The notes below the pieces were generated by a model that saw nothing but the letters and a program-made list of their open reading frames with translations, had not been told where the DNA came from and did no database searches. From Alishewanella agri BL06 (lineage in GTDB: Bacteria > Pseudomonadota > Gammaproteobacteria > Enterobacterales > Alteromonadaceae), in assembly GCF_000272005.1 (NCBI RefSeq), contig NZ_AKKU01000011.1, positions 403,976-467,975 on the forward strand: 64,000 bases of DNA. The letters are read 5' to 3'. Positions 17,280 to 25,211 of the stretch are shown here, one piece after another. Numbering within the stretch: position 1 is the stretch's first letter; every line of letters begins with the position of its first letter. Both the position numbers and the translations under genes were made by a program.

Positions 17280-17696
17280 TTACAGGTTGTTAAACTCGCG
17301 GTTTAACTGAAAGCGGCTGGAGGTAACATGGCGCTCCATATCGCGCAGCTTTAATTCCATACTGTTAAACTGGTGACTCAGATGCTGCAATGCCTGCCGC
17401 GGTGATTCACCCCGTTGCCAGACCCGGGTTTTTAACTCTACCGGCCGATCCGCCAGACTGGCAGCTTGCTCGCTAGCTGTGCCGGCGAAGGCCGTTTTCG
17501 ACTTTTTTTCCAATACCACCCAGGCGGCAATATAAAGTACCAGCACGATACCGCCACCACCGAGGAAGAATGCTGACACGGTAATAATTCTTACCAGCCA
17601 CAGTTCCCAACCAAAGTAGTCGGCAATCCCCGCACAGACGCCGGCAATTTTGCCATTCTCGTCATCACGTAACAGTTCACGTTTTTTACTGGTCAT
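17280..17696 (-). CDS. pspC: Envelope stress response membrane protein PspC
   Basis: 138 residues. The PspC domain opens the protein (REL.RDDENGKIAGVCAGIADYFG), followed by one transmembrane helix (IITVSAFFLGGGGIVLVLYIAAWVVL in two short halves) and a C-terminal ~70-residue cytoplasmic or periplasmic tail with a predicted helix (LSHQFNSMELKLRDMERHV). With PspB it senses inner-membrane damage and binds PspA, releasing PspF. It overlaps the pspB 3' end by 11 bp, so the two are translated together. The length is close to E. coli PspC (119) with a longer tail. Confidence 0.94.
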   Translation of the reverse strand: MTSKKRELLRDDENGKIAGVCAGIADYFGWELWLVRIITVSAFFLGGGGIVLVLYIAAWVVLEKKSKTAFAGTASEQAASLADRPVELKTRVWQRGESPRQALQHLSHQFNSMELKLRDMERHVTSSRFQLNREFNNL

Positions 17697-17925
17697 GCTG
17701 ATTCCTCCATCTTGGACTTTCAGCGTCCAGAATGGCTTCCAGCGTTTTAATCCGCTCTGCCATCTTTTCGGCTCTGACCGTCAGTTCGTTTAACTGGTTC
17801 AGTTCGCCATCGCTGAGTCCTTGTTTGATCTTATTCTTACTGCGATAGTGCATAATCACCCACAGTGGTGCCACGAAGATCATAAACAGGATCAGCGGCA
17901 CAAAAATAATCTCATGAATATCCAT
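17686..17925 (-). CDS. pspB: Envelope stress response membrane protein PspB
   Basis: 79 residues: an N-terminal membrane helix (IFVPLILFMIFVAPLWVIMH), the basic YRSKNKIKQGL, then a leucine-rich coiled coil (LNQLNELTVRAEKMAERIKTLEAIL), the standard PspB plan. It pairs with PspC as the membrane sensor. It is separated from pspA by 30 bp that contain a terminator-like hairpin, so it is probably expressed below PspA. Confidence 0.93.
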   Translation of the reverse strand: MDIHEIIFVPLILFMIFVAPLWVIMHYRSKNKIKQGLSDGELNQLNELTVRAEKMAERIKTLEAILDAESPRWRNQHDQ

Positions 17926-17942
17926 TGGTTAATCCTTCAAAA

Positions 17943-17966
17943 GAGACGCCTGAAATCAGGCGTCTT
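17943..17966 (-). terminator. Attenuating hairpin between pspA and pspB
   Basis: A 10-bp stem AGACGCCTGA / TCAGGCGTCT with an AA loop (17944-17965) overlaps the pspA stop codon. Read on the minus strand it runs into CTCTTTTGAAGG. It looks like a leaky terminator that would give more pspA than pspBC message. Confidence 0.65.
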
Positions 17967-18621
17967 TATTCTGCATTTTGGCTTTTAATTCAGCCAGTTC
18001 CTGGTCAATCTTATCCTGTGCAGCCAGTTCTGCAAATTCATCTTTCAGCGACTTTTTGCCAAGATCATAAGCTTCAACCTGCGCTTCCAGCGTATCAATT
18101 TTTTGCTCATAACGCTCAAATTTGTACATCGCATCATTGATCTTGTTGCTATCCAGCGTTTTCTTTACTTCCAAACGGTTAGCCACAGTTTGCCGGCGCA
18201 TCAGCATGCTCTTCTGCCGTGCTTTGGCGTCGGCCAGCTTTTCCTGCAGCTGCGTGACTTCATCCTGTAACTTGCTGATATGCTCGTCCAGATTCGCAAT
18301 ATCCCGCGCCACGGTTTCTGCTTGTTCAGCCGCTTTTTGGCGTTCAATCAGTGCTGAACGCGCCAGATCGTCACGCTCCTTGGACAACGCCAGCTCGGCT
18401 TTAGCCTGCCAGTCAGTGGCTTCTTCCTGTAACCGGGTGATTAAACGTTGCAACTCTTTTTTCTCGGCAATAGTTTTTGCCGAAGAAGACCGGACTTCAA
18501 CTAACGTATCTTCCATTTCCTGAATAATCAGGCGCACCATTTTTTCCGGATCTTCTGCTTTATCCAATAAAGCATTGATGTTGGAATTCACGATATCGGA
18601 GAAGCGTGAAAAAATACCCAT
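17956..18621 (-). CDS. pspA: Phage shock protein A (membrane-repair ESCRT-III-like protein)
   Basis: 221 residues, nearly all helical coiled coil, the PspA/Vipp1/ESCRT-III fold. The N-terminal amphipathic helix MGIFSRFSDIVNSNINALL binds stressed membrane, and the EDPEKMVRLIIQEMED segment is highly conserved. PspA both coats damaged inner membrane and inhibits PspF, which is encoded divergently here. Ribosome-binding site AGAGGGT precedes the ATG at 18621. The 187-bp gap to pspF must hold both promoters. Confidence 0.97.
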   Translation of the reverse strand: MGIFSRFSDIVNSNINALLDKAEDPEKMVRLIIQEMEDTLVEVRSSSAKTIAEKKELQRLITRLQEEATDWQAKAELALSKERDDLARSALIERQKAAEQAETVARDIANLDEHISKLQDEVTQLQEKLADAKARQKSMLMRRQTVANRLEVKKTLDSNKINDAMYKFERYEQKIDTLEAQVEAYDLGKKSLKDEFAELAAQDKIDQELAELKAKMQNKDA

Positions 18622-18677
18622 AATAATACCCTCTGTTTAATGATGACTAACATCGACACCTTTAGTTATTCAGGATC

Positions 18678-18693
18678 CTTGCCAACTTGCCAA
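18678..18693. repeat. Tandem 8-bp repeat in pspA/pspF intergenic region
   Basis: CTTGCCAA occurs twice in a row (18678-18685, 18686-18693), i.e. TTGGCAAG twice on the pspA strand, 57 bp before the pspA start. It partly resembles a sigma-54 -24 element (TTGGCAC), but no GC pair occurs 10 bases after the GG. It may be an activator site or a degenerate promoter. Confidence 0.5.
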
Positions 18694-18808
18694 AGTGAAT
18701 TAACATCATGAAAAATAATATATTATTTTTATTTTAAATTGTACTGTCACTGGCGGGCGTTATGAAATACACTATTTATTAGTAATTTTCGCTAACTTGT
18801 GGTTTCTG

Positions 18809-19891
18809 ATGAATAGAAAGTTCCAACAAGACAACCTGCTGGGGCAGGCCAACAGCTTTTTAAATGTGCTGGACCAGGTTTCTCAACTCGCGCCGCTGGA
18901 TAAACCGGTACTGATTATCGGCGAACGCGGCACCGGTAAAGAGTTAATTGCCGCCCGCCTGCATTTCTTGTCACAGCGCTGGGACCAGCAATATCTTACG
19001 CTAAACTGCGCTGCCTTAAACGAAAACCTGCTGGAGAGCGAGTTATTCGGTCATGAGGCTGGTGCTTTTACCGGCGCCAGTAAACGCCATGAAGGCCGTT
19101 TCGAGCGGGCCAATGGTGGCACGCTGTTTTTGGATGAGTTGGCCAATACGCCAGCAATGGTGCAGGAAAAACTGCTGAGAGTTATCGAATATGGTGAATT
19201 TGAACGGGTTGGTGGCAGCCGGCCGGTTCGGGTTGACGTGCGTCTGGTCTGCGCAACTAATGAAGATTTACCTTCAATGGCGGAGCAAGGGGAATTCCGG
19301 GCTGACTTACTCGATCGCCTGGCTTTTGATGTGATCACTTTGCCGCCGATGCGCGAACGGCGTGAAGATATTCTGCTGTTGGCTGAACACTTTGCCATTA
19401 ACATGGCACGCGAGCTCGGGTTAGAGCTGTTTAGCGGCTTTAGTGAAAAAGCGAAGAAAACCTTACTCGATTACGACTGGCCCGGTAATGTCCGTGAACT
19501 GAAAAATGTGGTGGAACGAGCTGTCTACCGGAACAACAATGGTTATGTCCCGGTACATCATATCCAATTGGATCCTTTTGAATCGGCGTATCGGCCGCGG
19601 CAACGGATTAAAGCCCCGACTAGTAGTGCGCCCTTACTTACACCCGCTACTACCGCGGCAAGCCAAACGGTAGCGCCAACCAGCAACGTCGCAATACAGC
19701 CAGCTGAACCGGACTTAAGTACTGCAGTGGATTTTAAAACGCTGTCACAAGACTTTGAAATGCGCCTGATCAAACAGGCCCTGGCCGCCAGCCAGTATAA
19801 TCAGAAAAAAACCGCTGAACTGCTTAATCTAACCTATCATCAACTGAGAGGTTACATGAAAAAGTACCAACTATTGGACAGCCAGCAGTGA
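18809..19891 (+). CDS. pspF: Phage shock operon transcriptional activator PspF
   Basis: Sigma-54 enhancer-binding activator of the psp operon, held inactive by PspA. From the ATG at 18809, 360 residues. There is no N-terminal regulatory domain: the AAA+ domain begins at once with Walker A GERGTGKE (about 38-45), the intact sigma-54 contact loop GAFTGA (85-90), Walker B GGTLFLDE and an arginine-finger region. A long Ala/Thr/Pro-rich linker (about 265-310) precedes the helix-turn-helix AELLNLTYHQLRGYMKKY; E. coli PspF is 325 residues, so this linker is enlarged. A TTG start at 18797 is possible but lacks a better ribosome-binding site. The stop overlaps the sapA start by 4 bp. Confidence 0.94.
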   Translation: MNRKFQQDNLLGQANSFLNVLDQVSQLAPLDKPVLIIGERGTGKELIAARLHFLSQRWDQQYLTLNCAALNENLLESELFGHEAGAFTGASKRHEGRFERANGGTLFLDELANTPAMVQEKLLRVIEYGEFERVGGSRPVRVDVRLVCATNEDLPSMAEQGEFRADLLDRLAFDVITLPPMRERREDILLLAEHFAINMARELGLELFSGFSEKAKKTLLDYDWPGNVRELKNVVERAVYRNNNGYVPVHHIQLDPFESAYRPRQRIKAPTSSAPLLTPATTAASQTVAPTSNVAIQPAEPDLSTAVDFKTLSQDFEMRLIKQALAASQYNQKKTAELLNLTYHQLRGYMKKYQLLDSQQ

Positions 19892-21498
19892 TCAAATATT
19901 GTTTGTCAGCCGCCATGCTGGCCTTAGGTTTAGCCGGCTGTTCAGCCGAACAACAAGATCTGCGGGCCGATGGCCTGGTGTACTGCGCAGAAGGCGCCCC
20001 AGAGCATTTTAATCCGCAGCGGGTTACCTCGGGCACTACCATCGATATTATTAGTCAGCAGTTATATGATCGCTTGCTGGATATTGACGCAGCCAGCGGT
20101 GAGTTGCGCCCCGCTCTGGCCAAAGGCTGGCAAAGCTCAGCTGATGGCCTGGTGTATGAATTTGACCTGCGCCACGATGTGCAGTGGCATCAAACCGACT
20201 ATTTTCAACCCAGCCGGGTGCTCAATGCCGAAGATGTGGTCTTTACTTTTAATCGGATTATGGATCCAGAGCATCCATTCCATTTTATCGGCGGCGGTAT
20301 CTATCCCTATTTTCAGAGCGTTGACTGGGCGTCCCTGGTTAAACAAGTTAGCGCACCTGAACCATATCGGGTCAGATTTGAATTAAGCCGGCCCGATAGC
20401 TCATTTTTATCCAACCTGGCAACCGATTTTGCTGCCATCCTGTCAGCAGAATACGCGGCGCAATTATTGGCCGCCAATGCGCCACAACTGTTGGACAGCC
20501 AGCCCATTGGCAGCGGCCCCTTTATTTTCCGCGAATATCAAAAAGACGTCTTAGTCCGCTTTTATCAGCATCCGCACTATTGGCGCGGTCCGGCGGCAAT
20601 GCAGCAACTGGTGTTTGATATTGTGCCAAACAATGCCCGGCGCATGGCCAAACTGCTGACACACGAATGTGATGTGATTGCCTATCCCCGCTTAGCTGAG
20701 CTGGCTCTGGTTACTGAACGACCAGATGTCAAAGTGCAGGAAAGCACCAGCATGAACGTCGGGTTTTGGGCGTTTAATACCCAGCGCCCGCCGTTTAATC
20801 AGGTTAAAGTCAGACAAGCGCTGGCGCTGGCGATTAATCAGCGGGCAATTTTGCAAGCGGTTTACTTTAATCAGGCAACCGCCGCGCGTTCAGTACTACC
20901 GCCCACCTCCTGGGCATTTAACCAACAGCTGGCCACGCCGGAATACAACCCGCAGGCAGCGAAAGCCTTACTGGCTGAAGCCGGCCTGGCGAGTGGCTTT
21001 AATATGACAATTTGGGCAATGCCGGTACAACGGCTTTATAACCCCAATGCACTGAAAATGGCCGAACTGATCCAGGCCGATTTAGCTCAGATCGGGGTTA
21101 ACGCGACCATCGTCAGTTATGAGTGGAATACGTTTCGTCGTAAGCTGACTGAAGGAGAGCATGACTCAGTGTTGATTGGCTGGGCTGCAGATAATGCCGA
21201 TCCGGATAACTTCTTTCGCCCTCTGCTCAGCTGCGCCGCACTGGAGAGTGGCAGCAACAGAGCGCAATGGTGTGATCCGGTATTTGACCGTATTCTCAAT
21301 CAAGCTTTACTCACTGATGATCAACTGCAAAGACGCAGTTTTTATCTGGCGGCGCAGCAATATTTACAAACAGAAATGCCGCTGGTGGCGCTGGCTCATT
21401 CACAACGGATCCAGGCAATTAACAGCCAGATCGAGGGGGTGACCATTAACCCCTACGGTGGCATCGCCTTATTCAGTGCCAGGCGGGTCCAGCCATGA
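19888..21498 (+). CDS. sapA: Peptide ABC transporter substrate-binding lipoprotein SapA
   Basis: 536 residues of the oligopeptide-binding family 5 (SBP_bac_5). The lipoprotein signal has lipobox LAGC (Cys about residue 18). Family features include GLVYCAEGAPEHFNPQ at the mature N-terminus, YEFDLRHDVQWHQ and NAEDVVFTFNRI. In enterobacteria and Haemophilus, Sap transports cationic antimicrobial peptides or haem, and the SapBCDF portion also exports putrescine (known from E. coli); which applies here is unknown. ATGA overlap with pspF (19888-19891) means translational coupling to the psp activator. The following sapB overlaps by 4 bp. Confidence 0.92.
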   Translation: MIKYCLSAAMLALGLAGCSAEQQDLRADGLVYCAEGAPEHFNPQRVTSGTTIDIISQQLYDRLLDIDAASGELRPALAKGWQSSADGLVYEFDLRHDVQWHQTDYFQPSRVLNAEDVVFTFNRIMDPEHPFHFIGGGIYPYFQSVDWASLVKQVSAPEPYRVRFELSRPDSSFLSNLATDFAAILSAEYAAQLLAANAPQLLDSQPIGSGPFIFREYQKDVLVRFYQHPHYWRGPAAMQQLVFDIVPNNARRMAKLLTHECDVIAYPRLAELALVTERPDVKVQESTSMNVGFWAFNTQRPPFNQVKVRQALALAINQRAILQAVYFNQATAARSVLPPTSWAFNQQLATPEYNPQAAKALLAEAGLASGFNMTIWAMPVQRLYNPNALKMAELIQADLAQIGVNATIVSYEWNTFRRKLTEGEHDSVLIGWAADNADPDNFFRPLLSCAALESGSNRAQWCDPVFDRILNQALLTDDQLQRRSFYLAAQQYLQTEMPLVALAHSQRIQAINSQIEGVTINPYGGIALFSARRVQP

Positions 21499-22511
21499 TT
21501 AATTTTTTACTCCGGCGGCTGTTTTTACTTGGTACTGTGCTGTTTGGCTTAAGCTTACTGGCATTTAGCCTCGGCTATCTGTTCCCCGGCGATCCATTAC
21601 AAAACTTCAGCGGCATCCGCCAGCTTGAACCGCAACTGCGCGCCGAGCTTACTGCGGCCTACCGCCTGGATCACTCTTATCTGAGTCAATACCTGGCCTT
21701 TCTGAACCGCTTATGGCACGGTGATTGGGGACTGTCATTGGCCAGCCAGCAGCCACTGCTTAGCGAAATCCGCCAAGTCTTACCCGCTACCATTGAGCTT
21801 ACCAGTTATGCGCTGTTGGTGTCTTTTCTGTTCGGCGTCCCCCTCGGCATCCTGGCGGCGATTAAACCAGAGGGTTACCTGGGTAAGATCATTAATACCA
21901 TTACCGTTGCCGGCTATTCATTACCGGTATTCTGGTGGGCATTGTTGCTGATTATGGTGTTTTCAGTTGGCCTCGGCTGGTTTCCATCTGGTGGCCGGCT
22001 TGGCGTGCTCTATGAAATTCCAACCGTGTCCGGTTTTATGCTGGTCGATATTTTTCTGGCCGAAACACCTTATCAACAAGCGATCTTTCTTGATGCGCTG
22101 CGCCATCTGGCGTTACCCACAGTGGTACTGGCGACCTTTCCCACCACGGTGATGATTCGCTTTGTGCGTGACGCGATGCTGGAAGTGTGGGAGCAAAACT
22201 ATATTAAAACGGCCAAAGCCAAAGGATTAAGCCGGCTACAGGTACTTTACCGGCATGGCCTGCGTAATGCACTGTTACCGGTAATCCGTCAAATAGGTTT
22301 ACAATTCAGCGCGCTGATTACACTGGCTATGCTGACAGAAGTGATTTTTTCCTGGCCGGGTATTGGCCGCTGGTTACTGGATAGTATTTATCAACGCAAC
22401 TTTCCGGCGATTCAGGCTGGCTTGATGATTATTTCGGTACTGGTGATTACGGTTAATATGCTGACAGAAATTTTGCATACTTTTTTCAACCCTCTGGCCA
22501 GGAAACGCTAA
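21495..22511 (+). CDS. sapB: Peptide ABC transporter permease SapB
   Basis: 338 residues with about six transmembrane helices in the DppB/OppB-type permease fold; N-terminal LLRRLFLLGTVLFGLSLLAF is the first helix. The EAA loop that contacts the ATPases is YIKTAKAKGLSRLQVLYRHGLRNALLPVI. It forms the inner-membrane pore with SapC. It overlaps sapA by 4 bp and is followed by sapC after 1 bp. Confidence 0.93.
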   Translation: MINFLLRRLFLLGTVLFGLSLLAFSLGYLFPGDPLQNFSGIRQLEPQLRAELTAAYRLDHSYLSQYLAFLNRLWHGDWGLSLASQQPLLSEIRQVLPATIELTSYALLVSFLFGVPLGILAAIKPEGYLGKIINTITVAGYSLPVFWWALLLIMVFSVGLGWFPSGGRLGVLYEIPTVSGFMLVDIFLAETPYQQAIFLDALRHLALPTVVLATFPTTVMIRFVRDAMLEVWEQNYIKTAKAKGLSRLQVLYRHGLRNALLPVIRQIGLQFSALITLAMLTEVIFSWPGIGRWLLDSIYQRNFPAIQAGLMIISVLVITVNMLTEILHTFFNPLARKR

Positions 22512-22512
22512 G

Positions 22513-23406
22513 ATGCGCAAGTTCCGGCTGTACTTTGAAGAGCAACATCGCTCCCCGCTGGCACAATTGTGGCGTGAGTTTGCCCGTCAACACAGTGCGC
22601 TGTTTGGTTTAGCATTATTTAGCAGTTTTTTACTGTTAAGTCTGGTCGCGCCCTTTATTACCCCGCATGATCCATACCTGCAAGCAGATAACCTGCTGTT
22701 GTTACCGCCATCCTGGTCAGAACAAGGTTTAGTGCAATATCCATTTGGTACTGACGATCTGGGCCGGGATCTGCTATCCAGACTGCTTAAAGGCACCACC
22801 TTTACCTTTGGTCTGGCACTAGTGACGGTGATAGGTGCTTTGCTGGCCGGTTTGGCACTGGGTGCGCTGGCTGGTATGAGCCAAGGTATGAAATCGAGTT
22901 TTTTTAATCATTTACTTGATCTTATTCTGACCATCCCATCGTTGTTACTGGCCATTATTATTGTTGCGGTACTCGGCCCGGGTTTGGCAAACACCGCCTG
23001 GGCGGTCAGCCTGGCTTTGCTGCCACAATTTGTGCATGGTATTCGTAACGCCATCAATGAACAGCTGAAAAAGGACTATGTTACCGCTTACCGGTTGGAT
23101 GGTGCCAACAACTGGCAAGTATTAACCCGGCTAATTATTCCCAATATCTGGGAGAAAATTATTGTAATGAGCAGTATGGCGCTATCCACCGCCATTCTGG
23201 ATATCGCGGCTTTGGGTTTCCTGAGTTTGGGTGCGCAGGCCCCCATCCCGGAATGGGGAGCTATGATCAGCGACTCACTGGATTTAATTTATTTAGCCCC
23301 GGCTAGTGTCGCCATCCCAGGTTTATTAATTTTTGCAGCCGTGCTATCGGTTAATCTGGTGGGTGACGGTCTGAAAACGGCGATGCAACGCCGACGGGAG
23401 AGCTAA
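22513..23406 (+). CDS. sapC: Peptide ABC transporter permease SapC
   Basis: 297 residues of the DppC/OppC type: an N-terminal cytoplasmic segment, then about six membrane helices beginning SALFGLALFSSFLLLSLVAPF. The conserved FGTDDLGRDLLSRLLKG precedes the binding-protein-dependent permease domain. Its EAA loop is YVTAYRLDGANNWQVLTRLIIPNI. Stop and sapD start share base 23406, so the genes are tightly coupled. Confidence 0.93.
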   Translation: MRKFRLYFEEQHRSPLAQLWREFARQHSALFGLALFSSFLLLSLVAPFITPHDPYLQADNLLLLPPSWSEQGLVQYPFGTDDLGRDLLSRLLKGTTFTFGLALVTVIGALLAGLALGALAGMSQGMKSSFFNHLLDLILTIPSLLLAIIIVAVLGPGLANTAWAVSLALLPQFVHGIRNAINEQLKKDYVTAYRLDGANNWQVLTRLIIPNIWEKIIVMSSMALSTAILDIAALGFLSLGAQAPIPEWGAMISDSLDLIYLAPASVAIPGLLIFAAVLSVNLVGDGLKTAMQRRRES

Positions 23407-24401
23407 TGCTGTTGCTCGATATTAAAAATCTGACCATTGAACTGGAGACGCCGGATGGCTTAATTCGTGCTGTTGACCGGGTGAGTCTGAGTTTAAAAGA
23501 AGGCGAAACCCGCGGTCTGGTTGGCGAATCCGGTTCGGGTAAAAGCTTAATTGCCAAGGCCATTGTTGGCGTACTTAATCGGCGCTGGCGGATCCATGCC
23601 GACCGTTTCAGCTGGCTGGGACAAGACTTACTAAGACTTTCCAGCGAACAACGACGTAAAATTATTGGCCGTGACATTGCGATGATCTACCAGGAGCCGA
23701 GTCGTAGCCTGGATCCGACAGCCGCTATCGCCGACCAGTTAGAGGAAGCCATACCCAGTGAACTGCTGGAAGGCAGTTGGTGGCAGCGACCTTTCTTACG
23801 TCGAAAAAGAGCCATTGCCCTGCTCCACAAAGTTGGGATCCGTGACCATAAAGCGATTTTGCAAAGTTATCCGTTTCAGCTTTCAGAGGGACTATGCCAA
23901 AAAGTGATGATTGCCATGGCCATCGCGAAAAATCCCAAACTACTGATCGCCGATGAACCCACTACCGCGCTGGAAAGTACAACTCAGGCGCAATTATTTC
24001 GCTTGCTGGCCAGTTTTAACCAGCTTAGAGGCATGTCGGTACTGTTGATTAGTCACGAACTGGAAAGTGTTGCCCGCTACACTCAGAATCTGAGTGTGTT
24101 GTACTGCGGGCAATTAGTAGAAAGTGGCGAGACCAGCAATATTCTGAGCCAACCTTTCCATCCTTATACCGATGCTTTAGTAAAAAGTGTGCCGGAGTTT
24201 CAGCCTGAGTTAGCACCCAAAGCGCCACTGTATGCTTTACCCGGTAGTATTCCAACCTTGCAGCATTTGCCTATTGGCTGTCGACTGGGGCCACGCTGTC
24301 CGAACGCTCGTAAAGAGTGTGTCAAAACTCCGCTGCAAGAACGGTTGCAAAATCATTTTTATAGCTGCCATTTTCCATTGCAGTACAAGGCCGAAAAATG
24401 A
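23406..24401 (+). CDS. sapD: Peptide ABC transporter ATP-binding protein SapD
   Basis: 331 residues, DppD/OppD-like ATPase. Walker A GESGSGKS is at 40-47, Walker B LLIADE has the catalytic Glu at about 184, and H-loop LLISHEL has its His at about 217. The ABC signature is degenerate: LSEGL (about 159-163) in place of LSGGQ; E. coli SapD has the similar LTEGE. The C-terminal oligopeptide-transporter domain has Cys residues in CRLGPRCPNARKEC and the final SCHF, possibly an iron-sulfur or metal site as seen in related transporters. In a SapD-SapF dimer its intact Walker motifs would pair with the normal SapF signature, giving the one catalytic site. Confidence 0.93.
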   Translation: MLLLDIKNLTIELETPDGLIRAVDRVSLSLKEGETRGLVGESGSGKSLIAKAIVGVLNRRWRIHADRFSWLGQDLLRLSSEQRRKIIGRDIAMIYQEPSRSLDPTAAIADQLEEAIPSELLEGSWWQRPFLRRKRAIALLHKVGIRDHKAILQSYPFQLSEGLCQKVMIAMAIAKNPKLLIADEPTTALESTTQAQLFRLLASFNQLRGMSVLLISHELESVARYTQNLSVLYCGQLVESGETSNILSQPFHPYTDALVKSVPEFQPELAPKAPLYALPGSIPTLQHLPIGCRLGPRCPNARKECVKTPLQERLQNHFYSCHFPLQYKAEK

Positions 24402-25162
24402 ATACATTACTGGAAGTGGAACAACTGAGTAAAAGTTACTTTAAACCGCAAGGTTTATTTGGGCGTAAAAAAATTCAGGCGTTACAAAATATCAGCTTTA
24501 GTCTCCAAAGCGGTAAAACGCTGGCGATTGTCGGCGAAACCGGTTCGGGTAAAAGCACTCTGGCCAAATTACTGGTCGGCATCGAAAAACCTGATAGCGG
24601 CCAAATTCGTCTGGCGGGTCAAGAAATCCAGATCAGCGATTACAAGAAATATAATCATGTGATCCGTTTTATCTTTCAGGATGCCAGCCAATCCCTGAAT
24701 CCGTTGCAAAAGGTCGGCCAGATGCTGGAAGATGTGTTGCGTTTTAGCACCATTCTGGACCCGGCACAGCGCCAGATCAAGATCCGTCAAACCCTGCGCC
24801 AACTGGGTTTGTTAGATGAACACGCTGAATATTATCCACATATGTTTTCTGGTGGCCAACTGCAGCGGGTAGCCCTGGCCAGAGCGCTGATTCTCGATCC
24901 GAAATTACTGATCCTGGATCAGGCGTTGTCGGCGTTAGATCCCTCTTTACGGGCACAAATTGTAAATCTATTGTTACACTTACAGCAGCAAAACGGCTTA
25001 GCTTACCTGCTGATTACTAATAACTTACAGCTTGTACAACATCTGAGTGATGATATGCTGGTATTAGCTCAGGGGGTAACGACAGACTACGGAGCGACCG
25101 CAGATATCTTCCGTAACCCACAGCACGACTATACCCGCAAACTGCTAAGTAGCCTGCTGTAA
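24398..25162 (+). CDS. sapF: Peptide ABC transporter ATP-binding protein SapF, with degenerate catalytic residues
   Basis: 254 residues. Walker A GETGSGKS (46-53) and signature FSGGQ (150-154) are intact. After Walker B, LLILDQALSALD has Gln at residue 175 (codon CAG at 24920-24922) where the catalytic Glu belongs. The H-loop LLITNNL has Asn (about 208) in place of His. The SapF nucleotide site is thus expected to bind but hardly hydrolyse ATP, and it would pair with SapD's equally degenerate LSEGL signature. E. coli SapF has lost the H-loop His but keeps the Glu, as I recall it. The start overlaps sapD by 4 bp and it ends the sapABCDF operon; no clear terminator follows before the next gene 49 bp on. 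Confidence 0.9.
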   Translation: MNTLLEVEQLSKSYFKPQGLFGRKKIQALQNISFSLQSGKTLAIVGETGSGKSTLAKLLVGIEKPDSGQIRLAGQEIQISDYKKYNHVIRFIFQDASQSLNPLQKVGQMLEDVLRFSTILDPAQRQIKIRQTLRQLGLLDEHAEYYPHMFSGGQLQRVALARALILDPKLLILDQALSALDPSLRAQIVNLLLHLQQQNGLAYLLITNNLQLVQHLSDDMLVLAQGVTTDYGATADIFRNPQHDYTRKLLSSLL

Positions 25163-25211
25163 AATGTGCCTCTGCTATACTCGGTAATAAAATAATAAAA
25201 TAAGGTCAGAC

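Noticed and set aside
18660..18700. Sigma-54 promoter for pspA at the TTGGCAAG repeats
   Set aside because: GG and GC are not 10 bases apart in any register, so it is reported only as a repeat.
24398..25162. SapF as a pseudogene because of lost catalytic residues
   Set aside because: The frame, Walker A and signature are intact and the losses complement SapD's degenerate signature, which fits an asymmetric transporter.
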